A stretch of DNA of 64,000 nucleotides from positions 3,841,986-3,905,985 of the forward strand of contig NZ_KB235958.1 of assembly GCF_000332355.1 (NCBI RefSeq), given 5' to 3'. A program made the translations under genes and the position numbers. How positions within the stretch are numbered: the first letter of the stretch is position 1; every line of letters begins with the position of its first letter. Source of the stretch: Baaleninema simplex PCC 7105 (GTDB lineage Bacteria; Cyanobacteriota; Cyanobacteriia; Cyanobacteriales; Geitlerinemataceae). The notes beneath the pieces were generated by a model that ran no database searches, was not told where the DNA came from, and saw only the letters and a list, made by a program, of their open reading frames with translations. This document shows positions 43,235 through 52,590 of this stretch, piece by piece.

Positions 43235-43822
43235 CTACATTTTCGACAACCAAATATTAGATAAATCGAGGACAAAACCGGGTAAAAGTGGCTCGCCAGA
43301 CAACGAGTTAGGACGGTTCAAAACTTGTAAATTTTCCCCAAAACGATAGACTTCCACTTCTTCATTCTCGGGATTAATCAACCAACCGAGGCGCGTTCCA
43401 TTCTCGAGATATTCCCGCATCTTCTCTTGTAACGACTTTAACTCGTCACTGAGCGATCGCAACTCGACGACGAAATCGGGAGCCAGGGGAAGAAATCGCT
43501 TTCTGACTTCGACGTTGAGAGACTCCCAAGTTTGCAGGGGAATCCACGCCGCATCGGGGGAACGATTCGCACCGTTCGGGAGTTTGAACCCCGTAGAGGA
43601 GTCGAAGACGTGACCGAGTTCGTGTTGGCGGTTCCACAGCCACAGTTGACCGAGAATTTCTGAATTTTGCCGTCCCGTTTCGCCCCCTGTCGGTGTCATA
43701 ATAATTAATTCTCCCGTCGCCGTGCGCTCGAATCTCAAATCACGATTCGCCGTACAGATGCGATCGAACTGTTCGTCTGTTAGTTCGATGGATTTGGGAA
43801 TCGATAGCGTAATCGTATTCAT
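43235..43822 (-). CDS. Uma2 family (DUF820) putative endonuclease
   Basis: 195 residues of the Uma2 family, a PD-(D/E)XK-like fold greatly expanded in cyanobacteria. Conserved blocks: FERTATGELIIMTPTGG, FKLPNGANRSPDAAWI, APDFVVELRS with the candidate catalytic Glu, and REYLENGTRLGWLINPEN. DNA cleavage is predicted from fold, not shown. A second member lies at 49542-50123. Members are often near mobile DNA, as here. Confidence 0.92.
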   Translation of the reverse strand: MNTITLSIPKSIELTDEQFDRICTANRDLRFERTATGELIIMTPTGGETGRQNSEILGQLWLWNRQHELGHVFDSSTGFKLPNGANRSPDAAWIPLQTWESLNVEVRKRFLPLAPDFVVELRSLSDELKSLQEKMREYLENGTRLGWLINPENEEVEVYRFGENLQVLNRPNSLSGEPLLPGFVLDLSNIWLSKM

Positions 43823-43890
43823 GGACTCTGTTTAGGCGCTATTTTGATGGAATTTGAGTTAGTGTGCGATCGCCCTCACTTCTCCCCACC

Positions 43891-44613
43891 CTAAGAACTT
43901 CCCAACAAACGCTGACGCACGCTGTCCGCAATTTGATTTCCCAAATAATCGGGAATCGCGCACTCATTCGGCCCCAGCAAATACAAAATCAACCGAGTGC
44001 GACCGCGCCACACCAACAAATTCGCATTCACTACCAACAAATCCTCTTGCCAAATGGCATACATCACCTTATAAAACAAACCCGGTTGGTTGTCCGCCTC
44101 GATTAACAACGCCGGAAGGTGAAACACGGGATCGACGTAAAACTCCGTTTCCACGTCCTCCAACCCCGCATCGAGATTGAACTCCACCGCCAACATCTCT
44201 TCGACCTCGAAGTGTCCCGCCAGCGCTTCCTGAACCGCACGCGCCACGTTTTCGGAGGTTTTTTCAGAAAGCGCCTGACCGCCGCGAGACACCACCAACT
44301 TAATAAATACCAACATCGGCGGCGCGATCTGGCCGTACAAACTCAAACTGTGAATCGTCAGTCCGTAAGCCGCCAGCACCCCGAAAATATCGCTGAGGAG
44401 AAAGGATTGATTGCGATAGGCGAAATGTAGAGCGCTTTTCTGACCTTCTGGACGAAGTTCGATGACCGCTTGGCGCGTTTTGTAGAGATGGTACGCCAAC
44501 TTCAGGTTTTGCAGTTGGATCTCGCTGCTGACAAACTGCTCGTAAAACTGCGGAAACGCCCGGTTAAAGCGTTTCAACAGGTCTAAGGTAGATGATTTTA
44601 AGCCCGGAGCCAT
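43891..44613 (-). CDS. ACT-like domain protein of unknown function
   Basis: 240 residues. Two ACT-like ligand-binding modules can be seen: one near AYRNQSFLLSDIFGVLAAYGLTIHSLSLYG and one near LLIEADNQPGLFYKVMYAIWQEDLLVVNANL, the second with the typical D-x-PGLF turn. The layout resembles the tandem ACT region of GlnD without its catalytic domains, hinting at amino-acid or nitrogen sensing; this is inference. The ATG at 44613 is chosen; a start at 44694 would add 27 residues. Confidence 0.75.
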   Translation of the reverse strand: MAPGLKSSTLDLLKRFNRAFPQFYEQFVSSEIQLQNLKLAYHLYKTRQAVIELRPEGQKSALHFAYRNQSFLLSDIFGVLAAYGLTIHSLSLYGQIAPPMLVFIKLVVSRGGQALSEKTSENVARAVQEALAGHFEVEEMLAVEFNLDAGLEDVETEFYVDPVFHLPALLIEADNQPGLFYKVMYAIWQEDLLVVNANLLVWRGRTRLILYLLGPNECAIPDYLGNQIADSVRQRLLGSS

Positions 44614-44935
44614 AGATATTGTCCAGTTACAGGCCAGGTCGTCGGTCGAGATGGCGCCCCAACGGGAGAGCGCGACTTTGTCAGATGCAACCACGATGGA
44701 TAACGGAAGAACGCTATTCTACTGTAGGCGATCGATAGAAAGTTAGAGGTTCGGGCGTTTACGGGTCGAACATCGGCTTACCCCAAGCGATTTCGAGTCC
44801 TTCGTCCTGGCACGGATAGACGACAATCGTGGATTTGTGGGAGGTCGTCGCTTGGAACAGGCAATCCCCAGATATAATGAAGCTCTAGGGCAACTATCCC
44901 ATTCGCGAACTTCTACTAACCATTACCACGCCTGC

Positions 44936-45463
44936 ATGGGTTTTTGGAAAAGCATTTTCAGTAGTTCCGATCCGGCTCCGTCGCCGAAAGCACTGTCTTT
45001 GGAAGAGTACGCTGCGCCAGGGACGATCGAGCGTTTAGGCACGCAAAGTCGTATCTTCTTCAGTACCGATCGCAATATCGACCTCTACGAACTCGAGGAA
45101 CTGTGCGACTCGGTCGGTTGGGCCCGTCGTCCCCTCCGCAAAGTGCGCCGCGCACTCGAAAACAGTTTCCTCGTCGTGTCGATGTGGGAAATTCGAGGTG
45201 CGAGAAAGCGGTTGATCGGTTTTGCTCGCGCGACCTCCGATTACGCCTTCAACGCCACAGTTTGGGACGTGGCTATCCGGCCGGAATTTCAAGGAAAGGG
45301 TCTCGGCCGCGCGTTGATGAACTATTTAATTAGTAAGCTCCGCCGCGAAGATATTAGCAATATCACTCTCTTCGCCGACCCCCACGTGGTCGATTTTTAC
45401 CGAGGCTTGGGCTTTATGTCCGACCCCGAGGGTATTAAAGGTATGTTTTGGTATCCCCGCTAG
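44936..45463 (+). CDS. ycf52: Ycf52 / NSI-type GNAT acetyltransferase
   Basis: 175 residues. [20 protein letters not shown] and [21 protein letters not shown] match the plastid-encoded Ycf52 of red algae and plant NSI/GNAT2. The acetyl-CoA loop is [14 protein letters not shown] and the C-terminus ends [19 protein letters not shown], diagnostic for this family. Plant NSI acetylates lysines of photosystem-associated proteins and is needed for state transitions; the cyanobacterial role is inferred. The frame opens further upstream, but homology starts near the ATG at 44936. Confidence 0.9.
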   Translation: MGFWKSIFSSSDPAPSPKALSLEEYAAPGTIERLGTQSRIFFSTDRNIDLYELEELCDSVGWARRPLRKVRRALENSFLVVSMWEIRGARKRLIGFARATSDYAFNATVWDVAIRPEFQGKGLGRALMNYLISKLRREDISNITLFADPHVVDFYRGLGFMSDPEGIKGMFWYPR

Positions 45464-45483
45464 TGCAGTCACCAGTCACCAGC

Positions 45484-45559
45484 GGTAGGGTGTGTGACGC
45501 GGCCAGAAAATGTCTTGTATTGACAGCAACATGAGATTTGCCGCGTCACGCACCGCCCC
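45484..45559. repeat. hairpin repeat, GGTGCGTKACGCGG family
   Basis: GGTAGGGTGTGTGACGCGGC at the left is mirrored by GCCGCGTCACGCACCG at the right. The interior, read on the minus strand (CAAATCTCATGTT), resembles the interior of the copy at 60563-60631, so the two are related copies in opposite orientation. Non-coding; probably folds in RNA. Confidence 0.7.
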
Positions 45560-45589
45560 TGACAGGTTTCTTTCAAGAAGGATTTAGCG

Positions 45590-46096
45590 TTAGCGGCGTT
45601 GTTGTCGGAATTCTGAGGGGGTTTGGCGCAGGGGATCGTCGGGATTCCAGATACCTAAGCCTAAGATGCGGGCGCGATCGCGAGCGTGTTGGAGTCGGGT
45701 GTCGTATTTAACGTTTGGCGGACGGGATGCGAAAAGTCCGTGACCTCGGGCGATCGCCCGTTCGTTAATTAACGTGCCGTCGAGCCAAATATATCCCAGT
45801 CGGCGATCGAAGCGATCGCGGGTCTCGAGATCGAATTCCAACTGCACTGTTTTCCCACCGATGTCGGCTTCCAATGCCATTTTCGCCGCTTCACCCCACG
45901 GCACTTGTTGCAAATCCGGCGCGTCGAGACCGAGCAAGCGTACCGTTTCGACTTCTCCGGCGAATTCGACTTCCACCGTTTGACCGCTGACAACCCGCAC
46001 CACGCGGGCGGTTTCCGTTTCTTGGGGCGACTGAGGCTGACACCCCGCCAACCACAGCCCACATAGCAGCAGTGCGATCGCCAATCTTCTCATCAC
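45590..46096 (-). CDS. thermonuclease-like (SNase) lipoprotein
   Basis: 168 residues. A lipoprotein signal peptide ends at the lipobox LAGC (C19), so the mature protein should be lipid-anchored after LspA cleavage. The SNase-fold domain has VRLLGLDAPDLQ, VPWGEAAKMAL and RFDRRLGYIWLDG, positions that carry the catalytic Arg, Glu and Arg in staphylococcal nuclease. It probably degrades extracellular or periplasmic nucleic acid. It is divergent from the ndhA operon. Confidence 0.88.
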   Translation of the reverse strand: MMRRLAIALLLCGLWLAGCQPQSPQETETARVVRVVSGQTVEVEFAGEVETVRLLGLDAPDLQQVPWGEAAKMALEADIGGKTVQLEFDLETRDRFDRRLGYIWLDGTLINERAIARGHGLFASRPPNVKYDTRLQHARDRARILGLGIWNPDDPLRQTPSEFRQQRR

Positions 46097-46230
46097 CCCA
46101 TCATCCCCTCATCATCGACCTCAACCCAAATGAGTAGGAATTCTTATGAGTCCTGCGGCCATCTCTCCTCACCTTGCAATGTACACTAGAAAAAGTATTG
46201 GTAAAAAATCTTCATATTTTATCCGTCAAT

Positions 46231-47349
46231 ATGGAATCAGGAATTGACCTTCAAGGCAGTCTTATCGACCTACTCACGAACTTCGGCCTACCGTCCGAAG
46301 TCGCGAAAGTCGTGTGGATGCCCCTGCCCATGTTGCTGATGCTCGTCGTGGCAACGGTGGGCGTTCTCGTGGCGGTGTGGTTGGAACGGAAAATCTCCGC
46401 CGCCGCGCAACAGCGCATCGGCCCCGAATACGCCGGCCCTCTCGGAAGCCTGCAACCGGTTGCAGACGGGCTAAAGCTTTTGTTCAAAGAGGACATTATC
46501 CCCAACCGTGCCGATCCTTGGCTGTTCACCATCGGCCCGGCATTGGTGGTAATTCCCGTGTTTCTGTCCTATCTCATCGTTCCCTTCGGACAGAACCTCG
46601 TTATTACCGACTTGGGAATCGGGGCGTTTCTATGGATTGCCCTGTCCAGCATTACCCCCATCGGGCTGTTGATGTCCGGCTACTCGTCCAACAACAAATA
46701 CGCCCTTCTCGGGGGCTTGCGGGCGGCCGCGCAATCGATCAGCTACGAAATTCCTCTGGCGTTATCCGTTCTGGCGATCGTCATGATGTCGAACAGCCTC
46801 AGCACCATCGACATCGTAGAACAGCAATCCGGTTACGGCATTCTCAGTTGGAACGTCTGGCGTCAACCCGTGGGCTTCATCATTTTCTGGGTGGCGGCGT
46901 TGGCAGAAACCGAGCGTTTGCCCTTTGACTTACCCGAAGCCGAAGAAGAACTCGTCGCGGGATATCAGACGGAATACGCCGGGATGAAATTCGCCCTGTT
47001 TTATCTCGGGTCTTACGTGAACCTGGTACTGAGCGCCCTGCTGTTCGCCGTGTTCTACTTGGGGGGATGGAGTTTCCCCGTTCCCGTAGAAGCGATCGCG
47101 GGTTGGTTGGGATTGAGCGAAATGTCCCCTTGGGTGCAAGTGGTTACGGCATCCCTGGGCATCACGATGGTTTTGCTGAAAACTTATTTACTCGTCTTCT
47201 TGGCGATTTTGCTGCGCTGGACGGTGCCTCGGGTTCGTATCGACCAATTGCTCAACCTCGGTTGGAAGTTCTTGCTTCCGGTTTCCCTGGCAAACCTGCT
47301 GATTACTGCTGGGTTGAAACTGGCCTTCCCCGTGGCGTTTGGCGGTTAA
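46231..47349 (+). CDS. ndhA: NADH dehydrogenase-like complex (NDH-1) subunit 1
   Basis: 372 residues. Membrane subunit at the junction of the hydrophilic arm and membrane arm of NDH-1, near the plastoquinone site. Conserved loops: [40 protein letters not shown], and [25 protein letters not shown]. Eight hydrophobic segments. The ATG at 46231 ([11 protein letters not shown]) is chosen over upstream frame. First gene of the ndhA-I-G-E operon; the whole set serves cyclic electron flow, respiration and CO2 uptake in thylakoids. Confidence 0.97.
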   Translation: MESGIDLQGSLIDLLTNFGLPSEVAKVVWMPLPMLLMLVVATVGVLVAVWLERKISAAAQQRIGPEYAGPLGSLQPVADGLKLLFKEDIIPNRADPWLFTIGPALVVIPVFLSYLIVPFGQNLVITDLGIGAFLWIALSSITPIGLLMSGYSSNNKYALLGGLRAAAQSISYEIPLALSVLAIVMMSNSLSTIDIVEQQSGYGILSWNVWRQPVGFIIFWVAALAETERLPFDLPEAEEELVAGYQTEYAGMKFALFYLGSYVNLVLSALLFAVFYLGGWSFPVPVEAIAGWLGLSEMSPWVQVVTASLGITMVLLKTYLLVFLAILLRWTVPRVRIDQLLNLGWKFLLPVSLANLLITAGLKLAFPVAFGG

Positions 47350-47420
47350 ACCAGTTCGTGCAGTTGTCCGCGATCGCGTGAGATATCGCGTCAGACAACG
47401 AGATAGATAGGGAGAACACC

Positions 47421-48050
47421 ATGCTTAAGTTCCTCAAACAAGTTGGCGACTACGCGAAAGAGTCGTTTCAAGCGGCCAAATACATCGGTCAAGGGTTGTC
47501 TGTTACCTTCGACCACATGAGCCGCCGCCCGGTGACGGTACAGTATCCGTATGAAAAGCTGATTCCGTCGGAACGGTATCGCGGTCGGATTCACTTTGAG
47601 TTCGATAAGTGCATTTCCTGCGAAGTCTGTGTCCGGGTTTGCCCGATCAACCTACCCGTGGTGGATTGGGAATTTAATAAAGAACAAAAGAAAAAGAAAC
47701 TCAACCATTACAGCATCGACTTCGGGGTTTGTATTTTCTGCGGAAACTGTGTGGAATACTGCCCCACCAACTGCTTGTCGATGACGGAAGAGTACGAGTT
47801 GAGTGCTTACGATCGCCACGAGTTGAACTACGACAGCGTGGCCTTGGGTCGCTTGCCGGAAAAAGTCACCCTCGACCCGATGGTGACGCCGATGCGCGAG
47901 TTTGCGTACCTGCCCAAAGGCGTCAGCGACCCCCACGATTTGCCCAAAGGTTCTAAACGGGCAGGTCTTCGCCCGGAGCAAATTCTGGAACAATTAGAAC
48001 GGGAACAGGGCGATCGAGACGATGCGGCTTCTGATGCCGAGAAAAACTAG
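47421..48050 (+). CDS. ndhI: NDH-1 subunit I, two [4Fe-4S] ferredoxin-type
   Basis: 209 residues with two CxxCxxCxxxCP motifs: [12 protein letters not shown] and [12 protein letters not shown], ligating the two clusters that pass electrons toward plastoquinone. The N-terminal amphipathic region ([17 protein letters not shown]) sits on the membrane arm. A polar acidic tail ([13 protein letters not shown]) is typical of cyanobacterial NdhI. Second gene of the operon. Confidence 0.97.
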   Translation: MLKFLKQVGDYAKESFQAAKYIGQGLSVTFDHMSRRPVTVQYPYEKLIPSERYRGRIHFEFDKCISCEVCVRVCPINLPVVDWEFNKEQKKKKLNHYSIDFGVCIFCGNCVEYCPTNCLSMTEEYELSAYDRHELNYDSVALGRLPEKVTLDPMVTPMREFAYLPKGVSDPHDLPKGSKRAGLRPEQILEQLEREQGDRDDAASDAEKN

Positions 48051-48071
48051 AAACTCGTCAACAGGAAGTCA

Positions 48072-48094
48072 GGAACGGGTTCGAGTCCCGTTCC
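48072..48094. repeat. hairpin between ndhI and ndhG with tRNA T-loop-like loop
   Basis: Perfect eight-base stem GGAACGGG / CCCGTTCC enclosing TTCGAGT, identical in form to a tRNA T-arm (NNNNN TTCGAGT NNNNN). No cloverleaf surrounds it. It lies in the 89-base gap between cotranscribed genes, so it may be a processing or stability element or a captured tRNA 3' end. Confidence 0.6.
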
Positions 48095-48139
48095 GTCGCT
48101 CGACCCCGTTCGCAAAAGACAAGAGATAAGGAAAAAGTC

Positions 48140-48760
48140 GTGAATTTAGCCGAAGGCGTTCAATTCGTTTCGTTTGGAATTTTGGCAGCAACGACGATCG
48201 CCGCCGCTCTGGGCGTAGTGCTGTTGGAAAATATCGTCTACTCTGCCTTTTTGTTGGGGGGCGTGTTTATCAGCATTGCGGGAATGTACCTGCTGCTGAA
48301 CGCGGATTTCGTGGCCGCTGCCCAAGTGTTGGTTTACGTCGGTGCGATTAACGTGCTGATTTTGTTCGCCATTATGCTGGTGAACAAAACGGAAGTGTTC
48401 CAACCGATGAAAAATGCCTGGTTCCGCAAAGGAGCAACTGCTTTGGTGTGTGTGGGACTGTTCGCTCTGCTGGCGACGATGGTGCGATCGACCTCGTGGG
48501 CGGTGTTAGATAGCGTCGCACCCATCGAAAGCACGGCGATTCGCTTGGGCGAACACTTCTTTAGCGATTTTCTGCTCCCCTTCGAGCTGGCGTCGGTGTT
48601 GCTGTTGATTTCGATGATCGGTGCGATCGTGCTGGCACGTCGCGAGTTCGTCCCTGAAGAGACGGACGCTCAGCGCGAAGTGGTGTTCCGCTTGCCAGAG
48701 CGTCCCCGCGAACCCGTCGGCGCGATTGGTGAGTCTTCTTCGGCGTCGGAGAACTCCTGA
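48140..48760 (+). CDS. ndhG: NDH-1 subunit 6
   Basis: 206 residues, five hydrophobic segments. Conserved [21 protein letters not shown] is the NuoJ/ND6 signature containing the pi-bulge helix. The start is GTG at 48140, shortly after TAAGGA. The C-terminal polar tail ([17 protein letters not shown]) is longer than in bacterial NuoJ, as usual in cyanobacteria. Confidence 0.95.
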   Translation: MNLAEGVQFVSFGILAATTIAAALGVVLLENIVYSAFLLGGVFISIAGMYLLLNADFVAAAQVLVYVGAINVLILFAIMLVNKTEVFQPMKNAWFRKGATALVCVGLFALLATMVRSTSWAVLDSVAPIESTAIRLGEHFFSDFLLPFELASVLLLISMIGAIVLARREFVPEETDAQREVVFRLPERPREPVGAIGESSSASENS

Positions 48761-48827
48761 CGGGCGATCGCTTCAGCGTCAACTTCGTTTTCGCAATTCG
48801 TCACTCGAGAAAATCACGAGAAAATTA

Positions 48828-49136
48828 ATGGAACTGCAACTCCAGTATTATTTACTCCTTGCGGCTGCGCTGTTCTGTATCGGTATCTACGGTTTGATTA
48901 CCAGCCGTAACGCGATTCGCGTGTTGATGTCGATCGAACTGTTGTTAAACGCCGTCAACCTCAATTTGATGGCGTTCTCGAACTACCTGGACGAAGCCGC
49001 TAAAGGACAGGTGTTTTCGGTTTTCGTCATTACGATCGCTGCCGCCGAAGCTGCGGTGGGTTTGGCGATCGTCCTGGCGATTTACCGCAACCGCGACACT
49101 ATCGATATGGAACGGTTCAACCTGTTGAAGTGGTAA
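48828..49136 (+). CDS. ndhE: NDH-1 subunit 4L
   Basis: 102 residues, three helices. The NuoK signature [17 protein letters not shown] contains the conserved membrane glutamate, and a second glutamate lies in [20 protein letters not shown]; both belong to the proton path of the membrane arm. ATG at 48828. Last gene of the operon; a terminator follows. Confidence 0.96.
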   Translation: MELQLQYYLLLAAALFCIGIYGLITSRNAIRVLMSIELLLNAVNLNLMAFSNYLDEAAKGQVFSVFVITIAAAEAAVGLAIVLAIYRNRDTIDMERFNLLKW

Positions 49137-49541
49137 ATTACCGAATTCCATTCGTTTTTAGCCCCGTAGAGACGTTGTTGGTAGCGCTTCTACGGGGAAG
49201 TCTATTTTTTATCAAAATATCAATTCCCGATCTCGAAAAGTTTTCTGCACCACCAAGGTCTAAATTCTGTTCGATCGTGTTAAACAAAAAACAATCAGAA
49301 GAGCGAAATTTTATAGCTAACTCTACACGACGTATACCCTATGGCGTAAGACTTCAAATGTGCTTAAAAAAGAAGAAAAAGTTAAACGCAGACAACATTA
49401 GTCTTCTACTGTCTAGTAAGGTTTTTATTAGAAAAAACGAACAACAAGAGCAGATAGAAAACTGTATTGAAACCCGTCACGCAGGCTTTTAAAATCCTGT
49501 CCTCCGAGCAGATTGTAGAATTAAGCATTTCCTCTATTGCC
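49137..49541. other. AT-rich gap with ndh terminator
   Basis: The terminator at 49162-49209 is the only clear element. The rest is lysine-codon-like AT-rich DNA without HIP1 sites, unlike the surrounding genes, and shows no supported gene. Confidence 0.5.
49162..49209 (+). terminator. terminator of the ndhA-I-G-E operon
   Basis: Stem CCCCGTAGA / TCTACGGGG with an 18-base loop, then a T-rich tail (six Ts at 49204-49209), 25 bases after the ndhE stop. Confidence 0.82.
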
Positions 49542-50123
49542 ATGACTGCTCTAACTTTTCCATTAGAACTCGATCTCAAACTCACTGACGAGCAATTTTG
49601 GAATTTATGTCAAAATAATCCAGAGTTGCAATTCGAGCGAACCGCTACGGGAGAACTCATCATCATGCCACCTACTGGAGGGGCAACTAGCGATCGCAAC
49701 TCTGAAATTAACTTTCAATTGAGAGCGTGGAACCGCACAACTCGACTTGGAAAAGTATTCGACTCTGCCGGAGGTTTCAAACTGCCCAACGGTGCAGATC
49801 GATCTCCCGATGCGTCGTGGTTGAAAATCGATCGCTGGAACGCTTTAACCCCAGAAGAACGAGAAAAATTCCTTCCCCTCTGCCCTGATTTCGTCGTTGA
49901 ATTGCGATCGCCGTCAGACCGTTTGAGTCAAGTGCAAACTAAAATGAGAGAGTATATGGACAATGGGGCAAAACTCGGTTGGCTTGTCGATCCTCAGCGT
50001 AAAATCGTCGAAGTCTATGGGGACGATCGCTCCGTCGAAATTCTCGAAAACCCCACCCAAGTTTCTGGCGATCCCGTATTACCGGGATTCGTCCTCGACT
50101 TCAGCGAAATTTTTGAAAATTAA
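49542..50123 (+). CDS. Uma2 family (DUF820) putative endonuclease
   Basis: 193 residues, second member of the family in the window: FERTATGELIIMPPTGG, FKLPNGADRSPDASWL, CPDFVVELRSPSDR with the candidate catalytic Glu, and REYMDNGAKLGWLVDPQ. All conserved blocks are present. The start is the ATG at 49542. The next gene begins within ten bases, so the two form a likely operon that lost further downstream sequence or gained an IS element. Confidence 0.92.
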   Translation: MTALTFPLELDLKLTDEQFWNLCQNNPELQFERTATGELIIMPPTGGATSDRNSEINFQLRAWNRTTRLGKVFDSAGGFKLPNGADRSPDASWLKIDRWNALTPEEREKFLPLCPDFVVELRSPSDRLSQVQTKMREYMDNGAKLGWLVDPQRKIVEVYGDDRSVEILENPTQVSGDPVLPGFVLDFSEIFEN

Positions 50124-50132
50124 GTGAGTTAT

Positions 50133-50489
50133 ATGAATGTCGAAACAGTTACTTTATATCGACCCACTGGATCGAAAGAGCTAGAATTGGTAAAAGCATC
50201 AAACTATACAAAGTGGCCGCCGAGGTTGGCAGGTCAACCTATCTTTTATCCCGTAACTAACGAACAATATGCTAAAGAAATCGCAACAAAATGGAATACT
50301 AGAGATAGTGGTATCGGTTATGTGACAAAATTTAAGGTCAAGAAAAGTTTTATCGATCGCTTCGATATTCAACAGGTCGGTGCGTCTTACCATACTGAAT
50401 GGTGGATTCCTGCCGATCTTCTAGAAGAACTCAATGCGAATATCGTGGGAAAAATAGAAGTAATTGGGAGATACGAAATATCACCCTAG
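50133..50489 (+). CDS. ADP-ribosylation/crystallin J1-like small protein
   Basis: 118 residues. VTLYRPTGSKELELVKAS, FPP-like KWPPRLAGQPIFYPVTNEQ and WNTRDSGIGYVTKF resemble a small cyanobacterial family annotated as ADP-ribosylation/crystallin J1; catalytic activity is not evident. A GTG at 50124 directly after the Uma2 stop is an alternative start. The stop TAG at 50487-50489 is formed by the TA target site plus the first G of the IS630 element. The empty site would also read TAG, so the protein is unaltered by the insertion. Confidence 0.65.
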   Translation: MNVETVTLYRPTGSKELELVKASNYTKWPPRLAGQPIFYPVTNEQYAKEIATKWNTRDSGIGYVTKFKVKKSFIDRFDIQQVGASYHTEWWIPADLLEELNANIVGKIEVIGRYEISP

Positions 50490-50561
50490 TGCAGCGTCAA
50501 CTCTAAGAATTAGGGTTAACGGGAGTATTGAGGTAATCTGTAGGGAGCGAGCCGGAGTCCC

Positions 50562-51005
50562 ATGCAGAAAAAATACATTGTGCGCCTGACAGCAGAAGAG
50601 CGTCATCAGCTACAGGCAGTGATTAAGAAACTCAATGGTAGTAGCCAAAAAGTACGTCGAGCGCAGATCTTGCTGAAAGCGGATGCAGACGGGCCAAACT
50701 GGACTGACCAGCAGATAGCTGAGGCGTTCGATTGCCGCACGAAGACGGTAGAGAACATTCGCCGACGGCTGGTAGAACAAGGGTTTGAGATAACACTCAA
50801 CGGAGTGAAACGAACCCGTCCACCGACAGACAAGCGACTGGATGGGGAACAGGAAGCGCAGGTAATAGCGATGCGGTTAGGTCCGCCACCGGCAGGATAT
50901 GCCAATTGGTCGTTGCGTTTGCTGGCCCGTAAGGTGGTCGAATTGGGCCTTGTCGAAGCGGTCAGCCATGAGACCGTGCGGCAAACCCTGAAAAAAACGG
51001 GATGA
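50562..51005 (+). CDS. IS630 family transposase, frame 1 (DNA-binding part)
   Basis: 147 residues: the helix-turn-helix region (TAEERHQLQAVIKKLNGSS, WTDQQIAEAFDCRTKTVENIRR) that binds the terminal repeats, then the start of the linker ending LKKTG. It ends at a TGA just after a run of seven As (50991-50997). Ribosomes slipping one base back there enter the second frame and make the full transposase. Confidence 0.93.
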   Translation: MQKKYIVRLTAEERHQLQAVIKKLNGSSQKVRRAQILLKADADGPNWTDQQIAEAFDCRTKTVENIRRRLVEQGFEITLNGVKRTRPPTDKRLDGEQEAQVIAMRLGPPPAGYANWSLRLLARKVVELGLVEAVSHETVRQTLKKTG

Positions 51006-51697
51006 CCAACCGCAAGATAGAGTACTGGGTGATACCGCCGGAAGCGGACGCTGAGTTTGCCGCCCACATGGAAGCGGTACTCGATCTCTATGCCAAACCT
51101 TACGACCCAAACCGTCCAGTTATCTGCATGGACGAGCAGCCCGTGCAATTACAAAGAGAGACCCGTACACCTCGTCCGGCGACGGCCAAGCATGGTCAGC
51201 GGGTGGACTACGAGTACGAGCGAGCGGGGACTGCCAGTATCTTCATGTTTACAGAACCCTTGGCGGGTTGGCGTCAGGTGTGCGTGCGCCGGAAGCGAAC
51301 TAAAGTTGACTGGGCTATTGAAGTTGCCCGAATCGTCGAGGAACGCTATGCCGATGGCGAACGAGTACAGCTCGTTTGTGACAACCTCAATACCCATACT
51401 AAAGGGGCTTTCTACGAAGCGTTCGAACCCGAACGCGCACGAGCGTTGGTGCGTCGCCTTGACTTTTGCTACACCCCCAAGCATGGCAGTTGGCTCAACA
51501 TTGCCGAAAACGAGTTGAGTGCCATGACTCGACAGTGTATTGATGGCAGGCGCTTTGGCGACCTCGACCAGTTACGAGCGGAAACCGCTGCTTGGTCGAG
51601 CGACATTAACCATTCCCAGCGCGGGGTTGACTGGCAGATGAAGGTAGAGGACGCACGCTGCAAGCTGGCCTCGGTCTACCCTAAAATTAAGTTTTGA
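51002..51697 (+). CDS. IS630 family transposase, frame 2 (DDE catalytic part)
   Basis: 231 residues carrying the catalytic triad: D in VICMDEQPVQ, D in LVCDNLNTH and E in NIAENELSAM. It overlaps the first frame by four bases in the -1 register. No ribosome site precedes its ATG, so it is most likely made only as the fusion product of -1 frameshifting on the A-run at 50991-50997. All three acidic residues are intact. Confidence 0.93.
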   Translation: MTNRKIEYWVIPPEADAEFAAHMEAVLDLYAKPYDPNRPVICMDEQPVQLQRETRTPRPATAKHGQRVDYEYERAGTASIFMFTEPLAGWRQVCVRRKRTKVDWAIEVARIVEERYADGERVQLVCDNLNTHTKGAFYEAFEPERARALVRRLDFCYTPKHGSWLNIAENELSAMTRQCIDGRRFGDLDQLRAETAAWSSDINHSQRGVDWQMKVEDARCKLASVYPKIKF

Positions 51698-51819
51698 CGC
51701 TGCACTAGTTGACGATATCAAAATCTCAAATGCATCGTTAGCCACCGTCTCCAATGGCTAACGTTATTCTAAACTCGACCTTTCTCTCATCTCGATCGAA
51801 GGCGAAAAATCCAGCTTTT

Positions 51820-52590
51820 CTACTCTTCAATGCTCCAGCCCAAACGAGTCGATCGTTCGTACACTCGTCGCAGCGTCTGCACGTCGCGGGGCGAAATGGA
51901 CGCAGGACGGCGGACTTGGGAAAAATACATCACGTCGGTTTCCACGTCGCTATGACCCCAAATTCCTAAAGCATGACCGAGTTCGTGGCGAACGGCTGAT
52001 TTGACGTACTCTCCCACTTGAGTCGGACTGACTAAAATGGAAAATCGGTGGCGTAGCGTTCGATCGTCCCAAAATAACCGATAGGTCGTCCGGGCTGAAG
52101 CGGCACGTATATCCCCGTTTTCACGCCTTGGCGGTGGGTTGCGCCGCCAAATAGTAATATTTGCGGTTTCGGCGTCTAGAGCGAGGCTGAGGGGCAAATA
52201 CGCGCCCCATTCGTTTATAACGGATTCGACAGCAGTTCTCCACTCGGCGGGAGCGTCAGCATCGACGTAAACGCGAACGGGAAACGACGACCAAACTAAC
52301 GCCCCGACTGGAGTAGATTCGAGGCGATCGCTATAGTCGTCGCCGTCGAGTTCCACCTGTTGCAGCAGTTCGGGGAGGGGATGAGGACGCAAGGGAAGGC
52401 GATCGATCGCCGAGTCGAGGGTTTCCGAGATCGATGAGAAGCGAGGTAATTGTGCTGAAACGCCTCCCGTTGCGAACGGGGAATTCCATAAAACAAGGGC
52501 GACTGCGATCGCAGCCAGCCCTATGTAATACCATCTACTCGAGACGCAGTGTCGCTTGAGTCGAAGGCGTTTGCGATGTCTTAAACCCAT
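51820..52590 (-). CDS. matrixin-like zinc metalloprotease
   Basis: 256 residues from the ATG at 52590. An N-terminal membrane anchor or signal (WYYIGLAAIAVALVLW) precedes a secreted domain with VRHELGHALGIWGHS, a perfect HExxHxxGxxH zinc site, and the Met-turn candidate VETDVMYFS. The protein is probably exported to the periplasm or surface and cleaves unknown substrates. Its start overlaps the secG stop by ten bases, indicating translational coupling. Confidence 0.87.
   Translation of the reverse strand: MGLRHRKRLRLKRHCVSSRWYYIGLAAIAVALVLWNSPFATGGVSAQLPRFSSISETLDSAIDRLPLRPHPLPELLQQVELDGDDYSDRLESTPVGALVWSSFPVRVYVDADAPAEWRTAVESVINEWGAYLPLSLALDAETANITIWRRNPPPRRENGDIRAASARTTYRLFWDDRTLRHRFSILVSPTQVGEYVKSAVRHELGHALGIWGHSDVETDVMYFSQVRRPASISPRDVQTLRRVYERSTRLGWSIEE

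Larger units (their letters stand above)
50487..51707 (+). mobile_element. complete IS630-family insertion sequence with TA duplication
   Basis: Element 50489-51705 (1217 bp). Terminal inverted repeats GTGCAGCGTCAA (50489-50500) and TTGACGCTGCAC (51694-51705), perfect over 12 bases. TA dinucleotides at 50487-50488 and 51706-51707 are the target duplication typical of IS630/Tc1-mariner elements. It encodes a transposase in two overlapping frames and looks intact. Confidence 0.95.
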
